This document shows positions 11,495 to 22,296 of a DNA stretch of 64,000 nucleotides, piece by piece. The position numbers and the translations under genes are program-made. How positions within the stretch are numbered: the stretch's first letter is position 1; the number at the start of each line of letters is the position of its first letter. The stretch comes from Hygrophila difformis (lineage: Eukaryota > Streptophyta > Magnoliopsida > Lamiales > Acanthaceae): assembly GCA_030278955.1 (NCBI GenBank), contig JAOANR010000003.1, positions 62,138,195 to 62,202,194 of the forward strand. Reading direction: 5' to 3'. Below the pieces are notes generated by a model. The model saw only the letters and a list, made by a program, of their open reading frames with translations, searched no databases and was not told the DNA's origin.

Positions 11495-12043
11495 AAGCAA
11501 ACCCTAACCCTAACCCTAATGGTACTGCCGCCGTCACCGCCGGCGAGATTCCGGCGAGCCGCCGGCCACCACCTCCGGTCTCTTTCCGGACCTCCGGCCA
11601 CCATCGTGCCTCCGCCACCACCTTCGCAACCACCACCTCGGCCATCATCGCCATCGCGGCCATCCTCCGACCACCACCAAGGCCGCGCCACCTCCCGAAT
11701 CAACCTCCAAAACAGCCACCTTGCGCCACCACCAGTCGCCGCCACTGTCCGCCGCCTCCCCTTCCAAAATCGCATCAACACCACCACCGAACCACCACTT
11801 CCTCCTCCATCCTCTTCCCAACCCCCTATGTCCGAACCACTACCATTGTCATTCAAAAACCATAAAAGCAAAATAAGAAGAAAGAAACAGCAAGAAGGAG
11901 AGGAAGGAGGAAGAGGGCCGCCGGAGCCCTGCCACTGCCTGCGCTCGCCTATCGCCGTCGCCGCCTTCAATCGGCGCCACCACCGCCCCTGGCACCTCTG
12001 CTATTCCACCTCAATCCCCTTCCCAAAATCCAAAGCCACATAA
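11495..12043 (+). other. GC-rich block with telo-box repeats and a proline-rich ORF in the LTR
   Basis: Three CCCTAA repeats (AAACCCTAACCCTAACCC, a telo-box-like motif) lie directly before an ATG at 11519. This opens a 174-codon frame rich in Pro, Ser and Arg; an overlapping 165-codon frame lies on the other strand (11473-11970). Base composition departs sharply from the AT-rich flanks. Both frames are open largely because of GC bias, and I recognise no domain, so I do not claim a protein. The block sits upstream of the LTR TATA box, in U3, so in the genomic RNA it would be carried at the 3' end. Confidence 0.4.
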
Positions 12044-12397
12044 TACAAGACATGAAAAAGAAAAAGAGAAAGGAGGGTGAGAATGAAAGGGATCCCTGCA
12101 CCCTGCCATACTTGTCTGTAGATCTGTTAGGGTTTGAGTTATGAGGAAGGTTGCAAAGAGAAGGAGACAAAAGAAGTTTAATTGAGGAAAGGTTGGACTG
12201 ATCGGTTTTGGTGAAGGGAGGGAAAGGGGCGAGCAACATGGAGGAAAGGAAATTTGTGCTCTGGCATTTTCCTTTGTGGAAAGTAATGAGGCACATTTAA
12301 TGCACCTTGATATCCAGACGAAAGGCTGACCGGGGGTAAAAGAGTTTAGTATTGGGGACAGATTTTTGACCGGATAAAAGCTGGTAGCTTACTTGTC

Positions 12398-12405
12398 TAT
12401 ATAAA
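12398..12405 (+). promoter_or_regulatory. TATA box of the 5' LTR
   Basis: TATATAAA, followed by a pyrimidine-rich stretch near 12410-12470 where transcription could start. It would divide the LTR into a U3 of about 2.2 kb and an R/U5 of about 1.65 kb. Same motif at 19154-19161 in the other LTR. Confidence 0.55.
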
Positions 12406-12807
12406 CACCTCTTTCCAAACCAAAAATTCACACCATGTTTATCCTCTTTTCCTTCTCCTAAGTTCGTTTTATTTCTTAACCAAAAAAATTCGTTTTATTT
12501 ATTTTTCTAGTTTTGCTGTAGTGTTCCAGTAGCATTAGTTGTAGGATTCTTAGAAGTTGAGTTGGTGTCAAATTTTCGCTGTAAGCCGAGAAGTGTTAGA
12601 GCTCAGTAAGGATTAGTACAGATAGCTAGTTCATAAGAGTGTTCGGGTAAGATTTATTAAATTGGAAAATTTTAGTTATTATTTCCGTTAGAATATCATT
12701 ATAGCATACGATGTTAATATTATGATTTTTGCTAGTCGAATAGCTGTAAAGGGATATCTGCTCGTAGGCCTGTGCGTGTGTTGAGTTTCATTCTCCCCAC
12801 GGTGACG

Positions 12808-13423
12808 GTAAGTAGATTTTTACTCTTTGGAGTAAGCCTTAATTTATTTAGCTTAAGCATAAATTTTAAATTACTGCTTTCTATTTTTAAATTTATGCTT
12901 ATAGCTCCCTACTATTTTTGGATTACTGGTATGCCATTTTACTGTGCTTTATATTGTTCGCAACTATTCTCAAATCCTATGGATTTTTGAGCTCATTGTT
13001 ACGGGGGCTGGGTCTGGGTATGGGCCGGCTGCCCAACTCCTACGTTGTTGTGCACTTAATCGCCACACGGGGACTATTGGGACAATCCAGTACGGTTCCA
13101 TATCTGATTCCAGTAGTGGGTACGAGGAAATTTCCTACCTCCCCCACACCCTTGCGTGTATGTGAGAATTGGGCCCCAGGGCGGGAACCTGCACATCACA
13201 GTGGCTGAGATACTACTTCTCGGTAACGCATATTGCTGTATTATCTTTTCCCGGGATTTAGATTAATATTGTCTATATGCATAAATTATTCTCGTTTTAG
13301 CATACCATTACCATAACTGTTGTCTTTAAATTATTTCTGCTACCCTATCTCCTCCGGGAGTAAACTTCTACTTACTCAGCGATTGTTTTCGCTGACTCTA
13401 CACTTGTCACCATTTCCTTTCAG
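12808..13423 (+). other. Predicted intron in the retrotransposon leader (LTR R/U5)
   Basis: A strong donor (GACG followed by GTAAGTAG) at 12808 and a strong acceptor (polypyrimidine CATTTCCTTTCAG) ending at 13423 bound a 616-bp candidate intron downstream of the TATA box. The same sites occur in the 3' LTR (19564-20179). The motifs are visible; use of the intron is inference. Confidence 0.4.
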
Positions 13424-14073
13424 GTTTCAGATCTGCAAGGTTCGATAGAGCATATTTTTGCACGGGCACGGTATGGGGTATTATTTAAAAGAATGTATAT
13501 TTTGAATCCCCTTTGGGATAAGAACATATTACTTGGCATAGATCATTTTTATGAGGCAAAGATAATTTCTATAAAGCGTGGGAAATTATTTATCAAGCAT
13601 GAATAAATATTTGGGTTTCATCCCGTTTATGCAAACGTTGGGCCCTACTGTTTTAAACAATGCATTTTTGCGTTTAGCAGTGTAAATTTTGAAATATACA
13701 AGATAGTCAAACCCTTTTTCACAATATTTTGAAATGCGAGGTACATCCTCTTTTAAAATCAAACTTCCATGGATTTATTCCATTATTATCATTGAGCTCA
13801 TTTGGGGAATGCGTTCCTCCATTTTGGTTATCAACCAAACATCTTTATTAAGCTTATTTTATACTTCTACAGTATTATAAGCTTCAGTGCAAAGTATATG
13901 TTAACTTGCCCGGGAAGTGGTTAGCATATACACTAAACTCTGATTTTCTGCACTCATTTATATTAGCCTTAGCGTGTTTTGGGATGTCCCGGAATACGTG
14001 GCGGTAGCACCCCATCCATTGTTCCCGCTCTTTGCTTCCGCTATTCATTAGGGAAAATGGGGGTGTTACAGTT

Positions 14074-14085
14074 TGGTATCAGAGC
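14074..14085 (+). promoter_or_regulatory. Primer binding site for initiator Met-tRNA
   Basis: TGGTATCAGAGC is complementary to the 3' end of plant initiator Met-tRNA and starts four nucleotides after the 5' LTR end. It would prime minus-strand DNA synthesis by a reverse transcriptase supplied from elsewhere. Confidence 0.9.
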
Positions 14086-14100
14086 GTTTGCTCTTGGAAT

Positions 14101-14400
14101 TGTGCATTTAAATTATTTAAAATTTATGCACCATGAATTTTTTTTAAAGCCTTATGGCTATGCAAGTGGTGTATTTAAATTCTCAAAATTTTTACACGAA
14201 AAGCATTGGAAGTATTTTACGATGGGAAAATGTGCATTTAAATCACTTAAATTTTTGCACATGAGAGATTATTTTTAAGCATGGTTGCTATGCTAGTTGT
14301 GCATTTAAAATTTTTAAAATTTGTGCACGAAGGAATTATTTTTGAAGCATTTTGCCCAAGGAAGTAGTGCATTTAAATTATTGCAATTTTTGCACGAAAA
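14101..14400 (+). repeat. Five tandem 66-bp repeats, each with a GTGCA/TGCAC hairpin
   Basis: Units start at 14101, 14168, 14231, 14298 and 14366 (spacing 67, 63, 67, 68). Each opens with GTGCATTTAAA (GTGTATTTAAA in unit 2) and about 15 bp later has AATTTNTGCAC (TTACAC in unit 2), so each can fold into a hairpin of about 11 bp with an AT loop. They lie between the primer site and the coiled-coil ORF, where retroelements keep RNA packaging or dimerisation signals. That role is inference. Confidence 0.75.
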
Positions 14401-14466
14401 TAATTTTTGAAAAGACTATGCCAAGTATTTTAAAGTTATATTTGGGGATGGGAACACACACACATT

Positions 14467-14976
14467 ATGCATATAGGCACGAGCAGAATTTTGGTCGTTA
14501 TAAGTTATTCTGACAAGAATTTTTCCCAGATGTCGGATCAGGCACTTTCGGCACTTAGTGACACCGTGACCAAATTGTCTAGGGATGTGGCCAGGCTCGA
14601 GCGCGAAGTCCGCGGCCATGAGGCCAAGAAAGCCCAACTGAGGGCAAGGCTGAAAGAGTTGGAAGCTCAGGTGGAGACCGAGTTTCGCCTGAGAGTACAG
14701 ATGCAGGACTGCATCGAGGCTGTCGCTCAGCGACAGGATGGCGAGATTGCGAGACAGCGACAGAGGATCGCTGCGCTGGAGACCCACACCATCTCGCTTT
14801 TTAAGGAGCTTCACCACCTTAGGACCGAGTGGGGACTCGAGGGGTGGGTGTGCACGGACATACTAGAACGTATCCATAAGTACTCTTCTATGGAGAACGC
14901 GCCCGCGTCTACCAGTGCAGCGGCAGCTGGGGAACCCGCACAAGAGGGGTCAGACCACGAGGGATTCGACGAGTAG
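14467..14976 (+). CDS. Coiled-coil protein encoded by the LARD interior
   Basis: The open frame is 169 codons, but the likelier start is the ATG at 14530 (MSDQALSAL...), giving 148 aa. The ATG at 14467 adds 21 residues from AT-rich leader. Residues about 10-95 of the shorter form are charged, helix-forming and heptad-like (VARLEREVRG, RARLKELEAQVE, AQRQDGEIARQRQRIAALE), a predicted coiled coil. The C-terminus is acidic and Ala/Ser-rich (ASTSAAAAGEPAQEG, DHEGFDE). I see no zinc knuckle, protease or RT motif. Codon use is GC-rich in strong contrast to the flanks, as expected for selection or recent capture. It occupies the place of gag; it could be a gag-derived helper or an unrelated acquired gene. 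Function unknown. Confidence 0.6.
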   Translation: MHIGTSRILVVISYSDKNFSQMSDQALSALSDTVTKLSRDVARLEREVRGHEAKKAQLRARLKELEAQVETEFRLRVQMQDCIEAVAQRQDGEIARQRQRIAALETHTISLFKELHHLRTEWGLEGWVCTDILERIHKYSSMENAPASTSAAAAGEPAQEGSDHEGFDE

Positions 14977-16980
14977 GATGAGGGACTCGGTTGTTTCCCT
15001 CATCAGCCGTCTTCCACCTATCCCTAGCTACCTTCACATATCTCATTTCCTTAGTATCTAGTTCCCAGAACCTAGTCGCTTTATTTAGGACCTATTATGT
15101 AGACGATGCCTACAGTAGATGACGGTATTTGCACTTAGTTTTACTTTTATCATCGGTAAGATCTCGGGGACATTTACCCCAACAGTAGATCTACCAAATC
15201 ACGGCGTTGTATCGAACCGGCCTTGAGCCATTTTCATTTTCGGATATATGACTGAACTTCAACTATTATGCTTTGCCTTAGCGGTATTTATAAGCTTAAT
15301 TAAGGTTATGCCGTAGGCTTGTGAGAACATGATTTATATGATAGCTACGATAATCACACGGATAATCAAGAATAAGATTTTTCTAAATATTATATGGTCT
15401 TAAAGATAAGACGCGAGTGTCATGTAAGGGCACCAAAGAAATTTTAAACTCATCACGAGTTCTATAAAACATTTAAGAGGTTCCCCTAAATTCCTATGCC
15501 GAATGGGCACGGGAAGTCAAAAATTTACCAAAAATATTCTTGAGGAGGCAACTTGCCTCAATACGCGCTTAAAGGGTTAACTTAAGACATTAGACTCTAT
15601 TCTTTTAGGTTTAAGGACTTGGAACCCAATCTTTGATTATGATAATATGCTAAGTAAGGCTCGATGCAACCGTTGGAAATTATTTTCATCTACCTCGTTA
15701 TGATTCCCAAATACGCTATGAAAAAGTTTTCTCCTTCAACAATAATACTGATAATGATAATAACAACAACCACAATAAAAATAAAACTATACAAGTGCCT
15801 ATGATACGATGGATTGAATACTATGGATTTTCAAGGACGAAGCTTATAATTAAGGACGGAAGATCGCACACCCGATAAAATTTAAAATTCATAATTACCA
15901 AGATACGGTGGATAATCCTTAGTTGGAAATGTGTTTATCAAGATGATAACCCACCAAGCAAGGGAATTCTCCATTGAAATTATTATTATTTGAAAAGAAT
16001 GAATATTTATTAAGATGACCTATTAAAAAGGAGAATTAACGAGGAGACATAGTAAGGAGGATATCATTATAAATTTTATAGGCCAAGCAATTGGACCTAA
16101 ACCACTTTCGTGTAATCCTGGGTCGGGTATCCAAGAAGAATAATTAACTAGCATTTGGAAATTTCAAAGTGACAGAGACTTGGAAATAATTAAAAGATTC
16201 ACATGTGTATAACTAAAGACGATTAGTGGTTGACTTTAGACATAAATATTTCCGGATTAAGCGTGCACGAAGTTGGATTTTCCAAAAGATTTAAATTTTA
16301 TCTATCTTAGGTTGAACTCGTGAACCTCACCACACTGCTTTAGGAGTTAGAGAACACTCCAAGTAGTAAATAATTAATGGATCAAGTATCAAGCAAGAGT
16401 GACCAAGTATTTCAACAGCGATAAATAAATTCTCCTAATAGCGACACCTTACGGACAAGAAGATGGGATTTATTAAGGATTGGTGATGTACCCCAAGGAA
16501 ACCAGCCAATTTAACCGAGTTATTGGAAGTCTTAATAAAATAGCGTAACCAATGAATTTTTGTCCAAGACTTATCCCGAATACCTTTCGATAAAGTAGTA
16601 AGATACAAATAATTAAGGAACGGATAAATAAGATAGACTATTTTTATCTTCCTAGTAAAGGAGTGAAACAAGGAGCCACTAGCGTACCCTGGTACAAGAA
16701 GTGTCGAAAGAAAAATGAACCAACCCATAGTTGACCAACATATAAAATCATTTAGAAACATCAACGGAATTAAGTTGGACGATTCTTGCAACAAGGAATA
16801 TATTCTAAAGAGATTAAGCGGGAATCAAGGATAAGTGTCCGAGGCTAGTTGGGGAGGAACTTGTAATGTATAGACAATAGATGGAAGGTTTTCTATAAAA
16901 ATATAATTTTGGTAAATATAAATCTAATCGTGAATTACTTTTAGGATTTGCCGAGAGGCTTCGAGGGCGAAGCCTTATTT
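14977..16980 (+). other. Non-coding LARD interior
   Basis: About 2 kb with no plus-strand ORF of note and no recognisable gag-pol remnant. A 119-codon minus-strand frame (16435-16794) matches nothing I know and looks like chance. The last 30 bp (CGAGGGCGAAGCC and the following purine tract) resemble the 3' end of Tekay-type pol regions. Confidence 0.6.
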
Positions 16981-16981
16981 T

Positions 16982-16994
16982 AAGGAGGGTAGAC
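16982..16994 (+). promoter_or_regulatory. Polypurine tract of the LARD
   Basis: AAGGAGGGTAGAC immediately precedes the 3' LTR start at 16995, the position of the plus-strand primer. Confidence 0.75.
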
Positions 16995-19900
16995 TATAAC
17001 ACCCCGTAAAAAAAATTTTAAATAGAAATTTAAATTTTAATAACTAAATATTCAGAATTTATCATAAATAAAATTTTTTTTAGCAGGTAAAAGGAAAAGG
17101 GCATTTATTTTTAAAGCGTGAATTTATTTAAATCAGTCTTAGTTGAGAATTTAATTTGAGGAATTAAAAACTTTTAAACCCGAGACCATTAACTCAACAT
17201 ATAAGTATTAATTTATCAGTTATCAATAATTTATTTAAGTCCCCCAATTTATGTATACGAGTTGGATTAAACATTGCCAAAGGCAAATTGAGTTAAACCA
17301 AATTATCCGACGAGGGTACCAGATAGAAATATAATTTGAATGGCCAAAATAGACGAGCTTATGAACTATTGGACTCTAAATAAATATTATTGGACATGAT
17401 TAAGTGATGAAATGAATAATCATGGTCGGAATAAAACACTTAGCCAATTAAGTTATGAAATTTAAAGACAAACTAATTTTTAATTAGCAAAACGTTTAGT
17501 TAATATTTTCCAAGACCTCGATCAATTTGTCTAAGGAAGTTAATTAGTGAGTGAGTTAAACTCATTGGATTGTACATAAGTAATTGGGTTAAATGTTAAT
17601 ACACTCGATTATGGCGACAAGGGAATCCACAACCAGATAATTTAAATCAATTAATCCACTAACAATATTATGATGGTAAAATTAAATATTAAGTTAAGAT
17701 ATTACTAATTGAGTTCATTACGAATAAGATTATGAATCCTAAAACCGCATAATGGCCAAACGTTAGGAATTTTTGAGTTAAATATTGCACTAAATAAATT
17801 CGGACTCAAATTATATTATAAATTAATCATTAAGGTTAAATTAAGAATACATTAATTGTCCGGATTAAGAAAGTTGAAGTGGTGAATCATTTCACCAACG
17901 GTGGTAAATTAATAGATGAACTAATCCATTAAATAACACAAAATATGATTTAGACTATAAAACTAAATACTTGTAATTAAAATTATAACACTTAATACAT
18001 TTAATTATCAGGAATTGCCCGACCGTTAATTTGCGAATGTCCCGAATTGAAGAATATGGAATCCCAAATTATTTGACTAAATATACCGGATAATTAAATA
18101 ATTAAGTCCACAACTTAGATTAATTAGTCAATTAAGTCCATTGGGTATTTTTTTATTGGGTCAATTAGTGTGTAGACCAATAAACAATTTAGAAGGATTA
18201 AGAAAATATAGAAGCCCAAAACTCAACATCAAGGCCCAAGCCCATACCCTAAGCAAACCCTAACCCTAACCCTAATGGTACTGCCGCCGTCACCGCCGGC
18301 GAGATTCCGGCGAGCCGCCGGCCACCACCTCCGGTCTCTTTCCGGACCTCCGGCCACCATCGTGCCTCCGCCACCACCTTCGCAACCACCACCTCGGCCA
18401 TCATCGCCATCGCGGCCATCCTCCGACCACCACCAAGGCCGCGCCACCTCCCGAATCAACCTCCAAAACAGCCACCTTGCGCCACCACCAGTCGCCGCCA
18501 CTGTCCGCCGCCTCCCCTTCCAAAATCGCATCAACACCACCACCGAACCACCACTTCCTCCTCCATCCTCTTCCCAACCCCCTATGTCCGAACCACTACC
18601 ATTGTCATTCAAAAACCATAAAAGCAAAATAAGAAGAAAGAAACAGCAAGAAGGAGAGGAAGGAGGAAGAGGGCCGCCGGAGCCCTGCCACTGCCTGCGC
18701 TCGCCTATCGCCGCCGCCGCCTTCAATCGGCGCCACCACCGCCCCTGGCACCTCTGCTATTCCACCTCAATCCCCTTCCCAAAATCCAAAGCCACATAAT
18801 ACAAGACATGAAAAAGAAAAAGAGAAAGGAGGGTGAGAATGAAAGGGATCCCTGCACCCTGCCATACTTGTCTGTAGATCTGTTAGGGTTTGAGTTATGA
18901 GGAAGGTTGCAAAGAGAAGGAGACAAAAGAAGTTTAATTGAGGAAAGGTTGGACTGATCGGTTTTGGTGAAGGGAGGGAAAGGGGCGAGCAACATGGAGG
19001 AAAGGAAATTTGTGCTCTGGCATTTTCCTTTGTGGAAAGTAATGAGGCACATTTAATGCACCTTGATATCCAGACGAAAGGCTGACCGGGGGTAAAAGAG
19101 TTTAGTATTGGGGACAGATTTTTGACCGGATAAAAGCTGGTAGCTTACTTGTCTATATAAACACCTCTTTCCAAACCAAAAATTCACACCATGTTTATCC
19201 TCTTTTCCTTCTCCTAAGTTCGTTTTATTTCTTAACCAAAAAAATTCGTTTTATTTATTTTTCTAGTTTTGCTGTAGTGTTCCAGTAGCATTAGTTGTAG
19301 GATTCTTAGAAGTTGAGTTGGTGTCAAATTTTCGCTGTAAGCCGAGAAGTGTTAGAGCTCAGTAAGGATTAGTACAGATAGCTAGTTCATAAGAGTGTTC
19401 GGGTAAGATTTATTAAATTGGAAAATTTTAGTTATTATTTCCGTTAGAATATCATTATAGCATACGATGTTAATATTATGATTTTTGCTAGTCGAATAGC
19501 TGTAAAGGGATATCTGCTCGTAGGCCTGTGCGTGTGTTGAGTTTCATTCTCCCCACGGTGACGGTAAGTAGATTTTTACTCTTTGGAGTAAGCCTTAATT
19601 TATTTAGCTTAAGCATAAATTTTAAATTACTGCTTTCTATTTTTAAATTTATGCTTATAGCTCCCTACTATTTTTGGATTACTGGTATGCCATTTTACTG
19701 TGCTTTATATTGTTCGCAACTATTCTCAAATCCTATGGATTTTTGAGCTCATTGTTACGGGGGCTGGGTCTGGGTATGGGCCGGCTGCCCAACTCCTACG
19801 TTGTTGTGCACTTAATCGCCACACGGGGACTATTGGGACAATCCAGTACGGTTCCATATCTGATTCCAGTAGTGGGTACGAGGAAATTTCCTACCTCCCC

Positions 19901-20826
19901 CACACCCTTGCGTGTATGTGAGAATTGGGCCCCAGGGCGGGAACCTGCACATCACAGTGGCTGAGATACTACTTCTCGGTAACGCATATTGCTGTATTAT
20001 CTTTTCCCGGGATTTAGATTAATATTGTCTATATGCATAAATTATTCTCGTTTTAGCATACCATTACCATAACTGTTGTCTTTAAATTATTTCTGCTACC
20101 CTATCTCCTCCGGGAGTAAACTTCTACTTACTCAGCGATTGTTTTCGCTGACTCTACACTTGTCACCATTTCCTTTCAGGTTTCAGATCTGCAAGGTTCG
20201 ATAGAGCATATTTTTGCACGGGCACGGTATGGGGTATTATTTAAAAGAATGTATATTTTGAATCCCCTTTGGGATAAGAACATATTACTTGGCATAGATC
20301 ATTTTTATGAGGCAAAGATAATTTCTATAAAGCGTGGGAAATTATTTATCAAGCATGAATAAATATTTGGGTTTCATCCCGTTTATGCAAACGTTGGGCC
20401 CTACTGTTTTAAACAATGCATTTTTGCGTTTAGCAGTGTAAATTTTGAAATATACAAGATAGTCAAACCCTTTTTCACAATATTTTGAAATGCGAGGTAC
20501 ATCCTCTTTTAAAATCAAACTTCCATGGATTTATTCCATTATTATCATTGAGCTCATTTGGGGAATGCGTTCCTCCATTTTGGTTATCAACCAAACATCT
20601 TTATTAAGCTTATTTTATACTTCTACAGTATTATAAGCTTCAGTGCAAAGTATATGTTAACTTGCCCGGGAAGTGGTTAGCATATACACTAAACTCTGAT
20701 TTTCTGCACTCATTTATATTAGCCTTAGCGTGTTTTGGGATGTCCCGGAATACGTGGCGGTAGCACCCCACGCATTGTTCCCGCTCTTTGCTTCCGCTAT
20801 TCATTAGGGAAAATGGGGGTGTTACA
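16995..20826 (+). repeat. 3' LTR (3832 bp)
   Basis: Aligned base for base with the 5' LTR at an offset of 6756. It carries the same GC-rich block (ORF 18275-18799, in which one Val becomes Ala), TATA box (19154-19161) and candidate intron. It ends GGGGTGTTACA followed by the target duplication CTCTT. Confidence 0.9.
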
Positions 20827-20831
20827 CTCTT

Positions 20832-21083
20832 AATATAAAATTTTTACATTTTCATACAATATTTTAGGGTAAGACATCAAATAAAAGAAACAATTAAGGA
20901 ACGTAGAGAAGCAGCGGTGCTTTGTTGGAGGGAGAACTAGTATGTTACGACGGCAAAAAGATTTTTTTGTACAGCAGAAAGAAAGAAAGATTTTGATGTC
21001 AATTCTTTCCTTATTTTTAGGGATATTTTGGTAAAATACTTAGGCTATCAAAACGCCCTTTTCCAACCGCACCTATTCCCTGC
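20832..21083. other. Flank of the LARD; resumes the pre-insertion sequence
   Basis: The text left of the LARD (10080-10233) continues here. A short plus-strand stretch after an AG (20870-20945) looks codon-like (...ERREAAVLC...) but is too short to assign; it might belong to the disrupted Helitron. No gene claimed. Confidence 0.3.
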
Positions 21084-21744
21084 TAGGGGTGATATCGAGT
21101 CGAGTCGAGCTCGAGTATCATAGTACTTGAGCTTGAGCTTGACAACATATATTCGAGTTCGAGCTCGAGTTCGAGTATCATCAAGTCGAGTTCGAGCTCG
21201 AGTATCATCGAGTTCGAGTTTAAGTTCGAGTAGTTGGCGTGTTCTTCATTTGCTAAGCTCGAGCTTGAATTTGTAGCTTAAGTATGAATTTATTTTATTT
21301 TTCTTAACATTTGATTTTGAATTTCTAACCATAGCCTAAAAGACACAATTTAATTTGATATTTGAATATTGTGTTGACTATCGTACAACTAAAGATAGAA
21401 CTAAAATTCTTTAAAAATATTTTTTTAATTTTTTAGAATGACTATTTTTCCTTGTTTAGATATTTTAAATAAGTGATATATTTTTTCTAATAGAAAATAG
21501 AGTGAAGTGTGAGGGAAAGTATGAAACGAAGATTAATTAAAATGTGTGTTAATGGTGTTATCGAGTCGAGTCGAGCTCAGTCGAGCTCAAATACTCGAGT
21601 CGAGTTCGAGTCGAGCTTGACTTGATGCGAGCTCGAGCTCGAGTTCGAGCAGGAGTCGAGTAGCGATAGTCGAGTACGAGTCGAGTTTTTTTCGAGCCGA
21701 GTCCCGAGTCGAGTACGAGTAGCACTACTCGTTAATCACCCCTA
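21084..21744. mobile_element. hAT-type MITE 1 (661 bp)
   Basis: Ends TAGGGGTGAT and ATCACCCCTA are exact inverses, and the 8-bp target duplication TTCCCTGC (21076-21083 and 21745-21752) is perfect. Both features are diagnostic of hAT. Subterminal regions on both sides are packed with GAGTCGAG and GAGCTCGAG words; the centre is AT-rich. It inserted into an older MITE related to the one at 9541, whose right end reappears at 21753-21900. Confidence 0.9.
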
Positions 21745-21752
21745 TTCCCTGC

Positions 21753-21905
21753 TGCAGAAAAATAGCTGCAAGTTATAGCCATATCGCAATTAATCACTTA
21801 TTCAATTTTTTAACCAAACACTTTAATTTACTTATTTGCGTTTTAAAAACGCAATAATCAAATAATTCATTCGAAAACGTCAAAACAAACACCCACTTAG
21901 TTACT
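21753..21905. repeat. Right part of an older MITE interrupted by hAT MITE 1
   Basis: Contains TATTTGCGTTTTAAAAACGC, AATAATCAAATAATTCA and ends AACAAACACCCACTTA, like the family at 9541-9927. The left part would be 21010-21083. Confidence 0.45.
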
Positions 21906-22181
21906 TTTACAAATTGTTAAATTATATTATCATATACATCCTCTTTCATATAGATATAAAATCATTACACATTTTTTATTACTCGAAATATAATCGAAAG
22001 ATTGACGAGCCAAATATGCGAGAGAGGGAGAGAATGAATTGACAGTAATTTTCATCAGTGTCCACAAGTGGGAGCACTTTTTGAATGGAATTTGGCTCGC
22101 TTTAGGTGAGAACTCAAGCCATTCTACTTTATTATTTTCTACAATATAAGTACTATATTATATAAAATATATAATTATGCC

Positions 22182-22209
22182 CGTCGAGTCTCGACGTGTT
22201 ATTTACTAG
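22182..22209 (+). mobile_element. Helitron 3' terminus (hairpin plus CTAG)
   Basis: CGTCGAG (22182-22188), a single T, and CTCGACG (22190-22196) form a perfect 7-bp stem. Nine bases on, CTAG (22206-22209) is followed by T. The orientation matches the helicase remnants at 7430-9463, so this may be the 3' end of that autonomous Helitron after the LARD inserted into it. Confidence 0.55.
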
Positions 22210-22296
22210 TTTTTATAAATTTTGAAATTTAATATCATAATGCATATTTTTATATGCACATTTAATTATTAAACTATAACTACTAAAAACAGTTGA

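Larger units (their letters stand above)
10239..14070 (+). repeat. 5' LTR (3832 bp)
   Basis: Begins TATAACACCCC and ends GGGGTGTTACA. About 7 substitutions separate it from the 3' LTR, at 10441, 10534, 10649, 10773, 11958, 14015 and 14016, with no indel seen. It holds an AT-rich outer third (10239-11490), a GC-rich block (11495-12050) behind telo-box repeats, a TATA box (12398-12405), and a probable intron (12808-13423) in the presumed R/U5 region. The first base pair is TA, not the canonical TG. Confidence 0.9.
10239..20826 (+). mobile_element. LARD-type non-autonomous LTR retrotransposon, 10.6 kb
   Basis: Two direct 3832-bp LTRs (10239-14070 and 16995-20826) flank a 2924-bp interior. The target duplication CTCTT is exact (10234-10238 and 20827-20831). 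Four nucleotides after the 5' LTR the primer site TGGTATCAGAGC matches initiator Met-tRNA, and a purine run AAGGAGGGTAGAC precedes the 3' LTR. No gag, protease, RT, RNase H or integrase is present; the only convincing interior ORF is a coiled-coil protein. Long LTRs with a short non-coding interior define LARDs. The ends TATAACACCCC and GGGGTGTTACA, the primer site and the CGAGGGCGAAG...AAGGAGGG tail resemble Tekay/Del chromoviruses (Ty3/gypsy), so that lineage is the likely helper. This lineage call is inference. Confidence 0.88.

Noticed and set aside
11473..11970. 165-codon minus-strand ORF in the LTR (Gly/Trp-rich)
   Set aside because: Shadow of the GC-rich block; overlaps another open frame and has no domain.
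12772..13208. Short ORFs of 72-96 codons in the LTR R/U5
   Set aside because: Overlapping in several frames, crossing the predicted donor site, with no domain.
16435..16794. 119-codon minus-strand ORF in the LARD interior
   Set aside because: No recognised motif, ordinary AT-rich composition, antisense to the element; probably chance.
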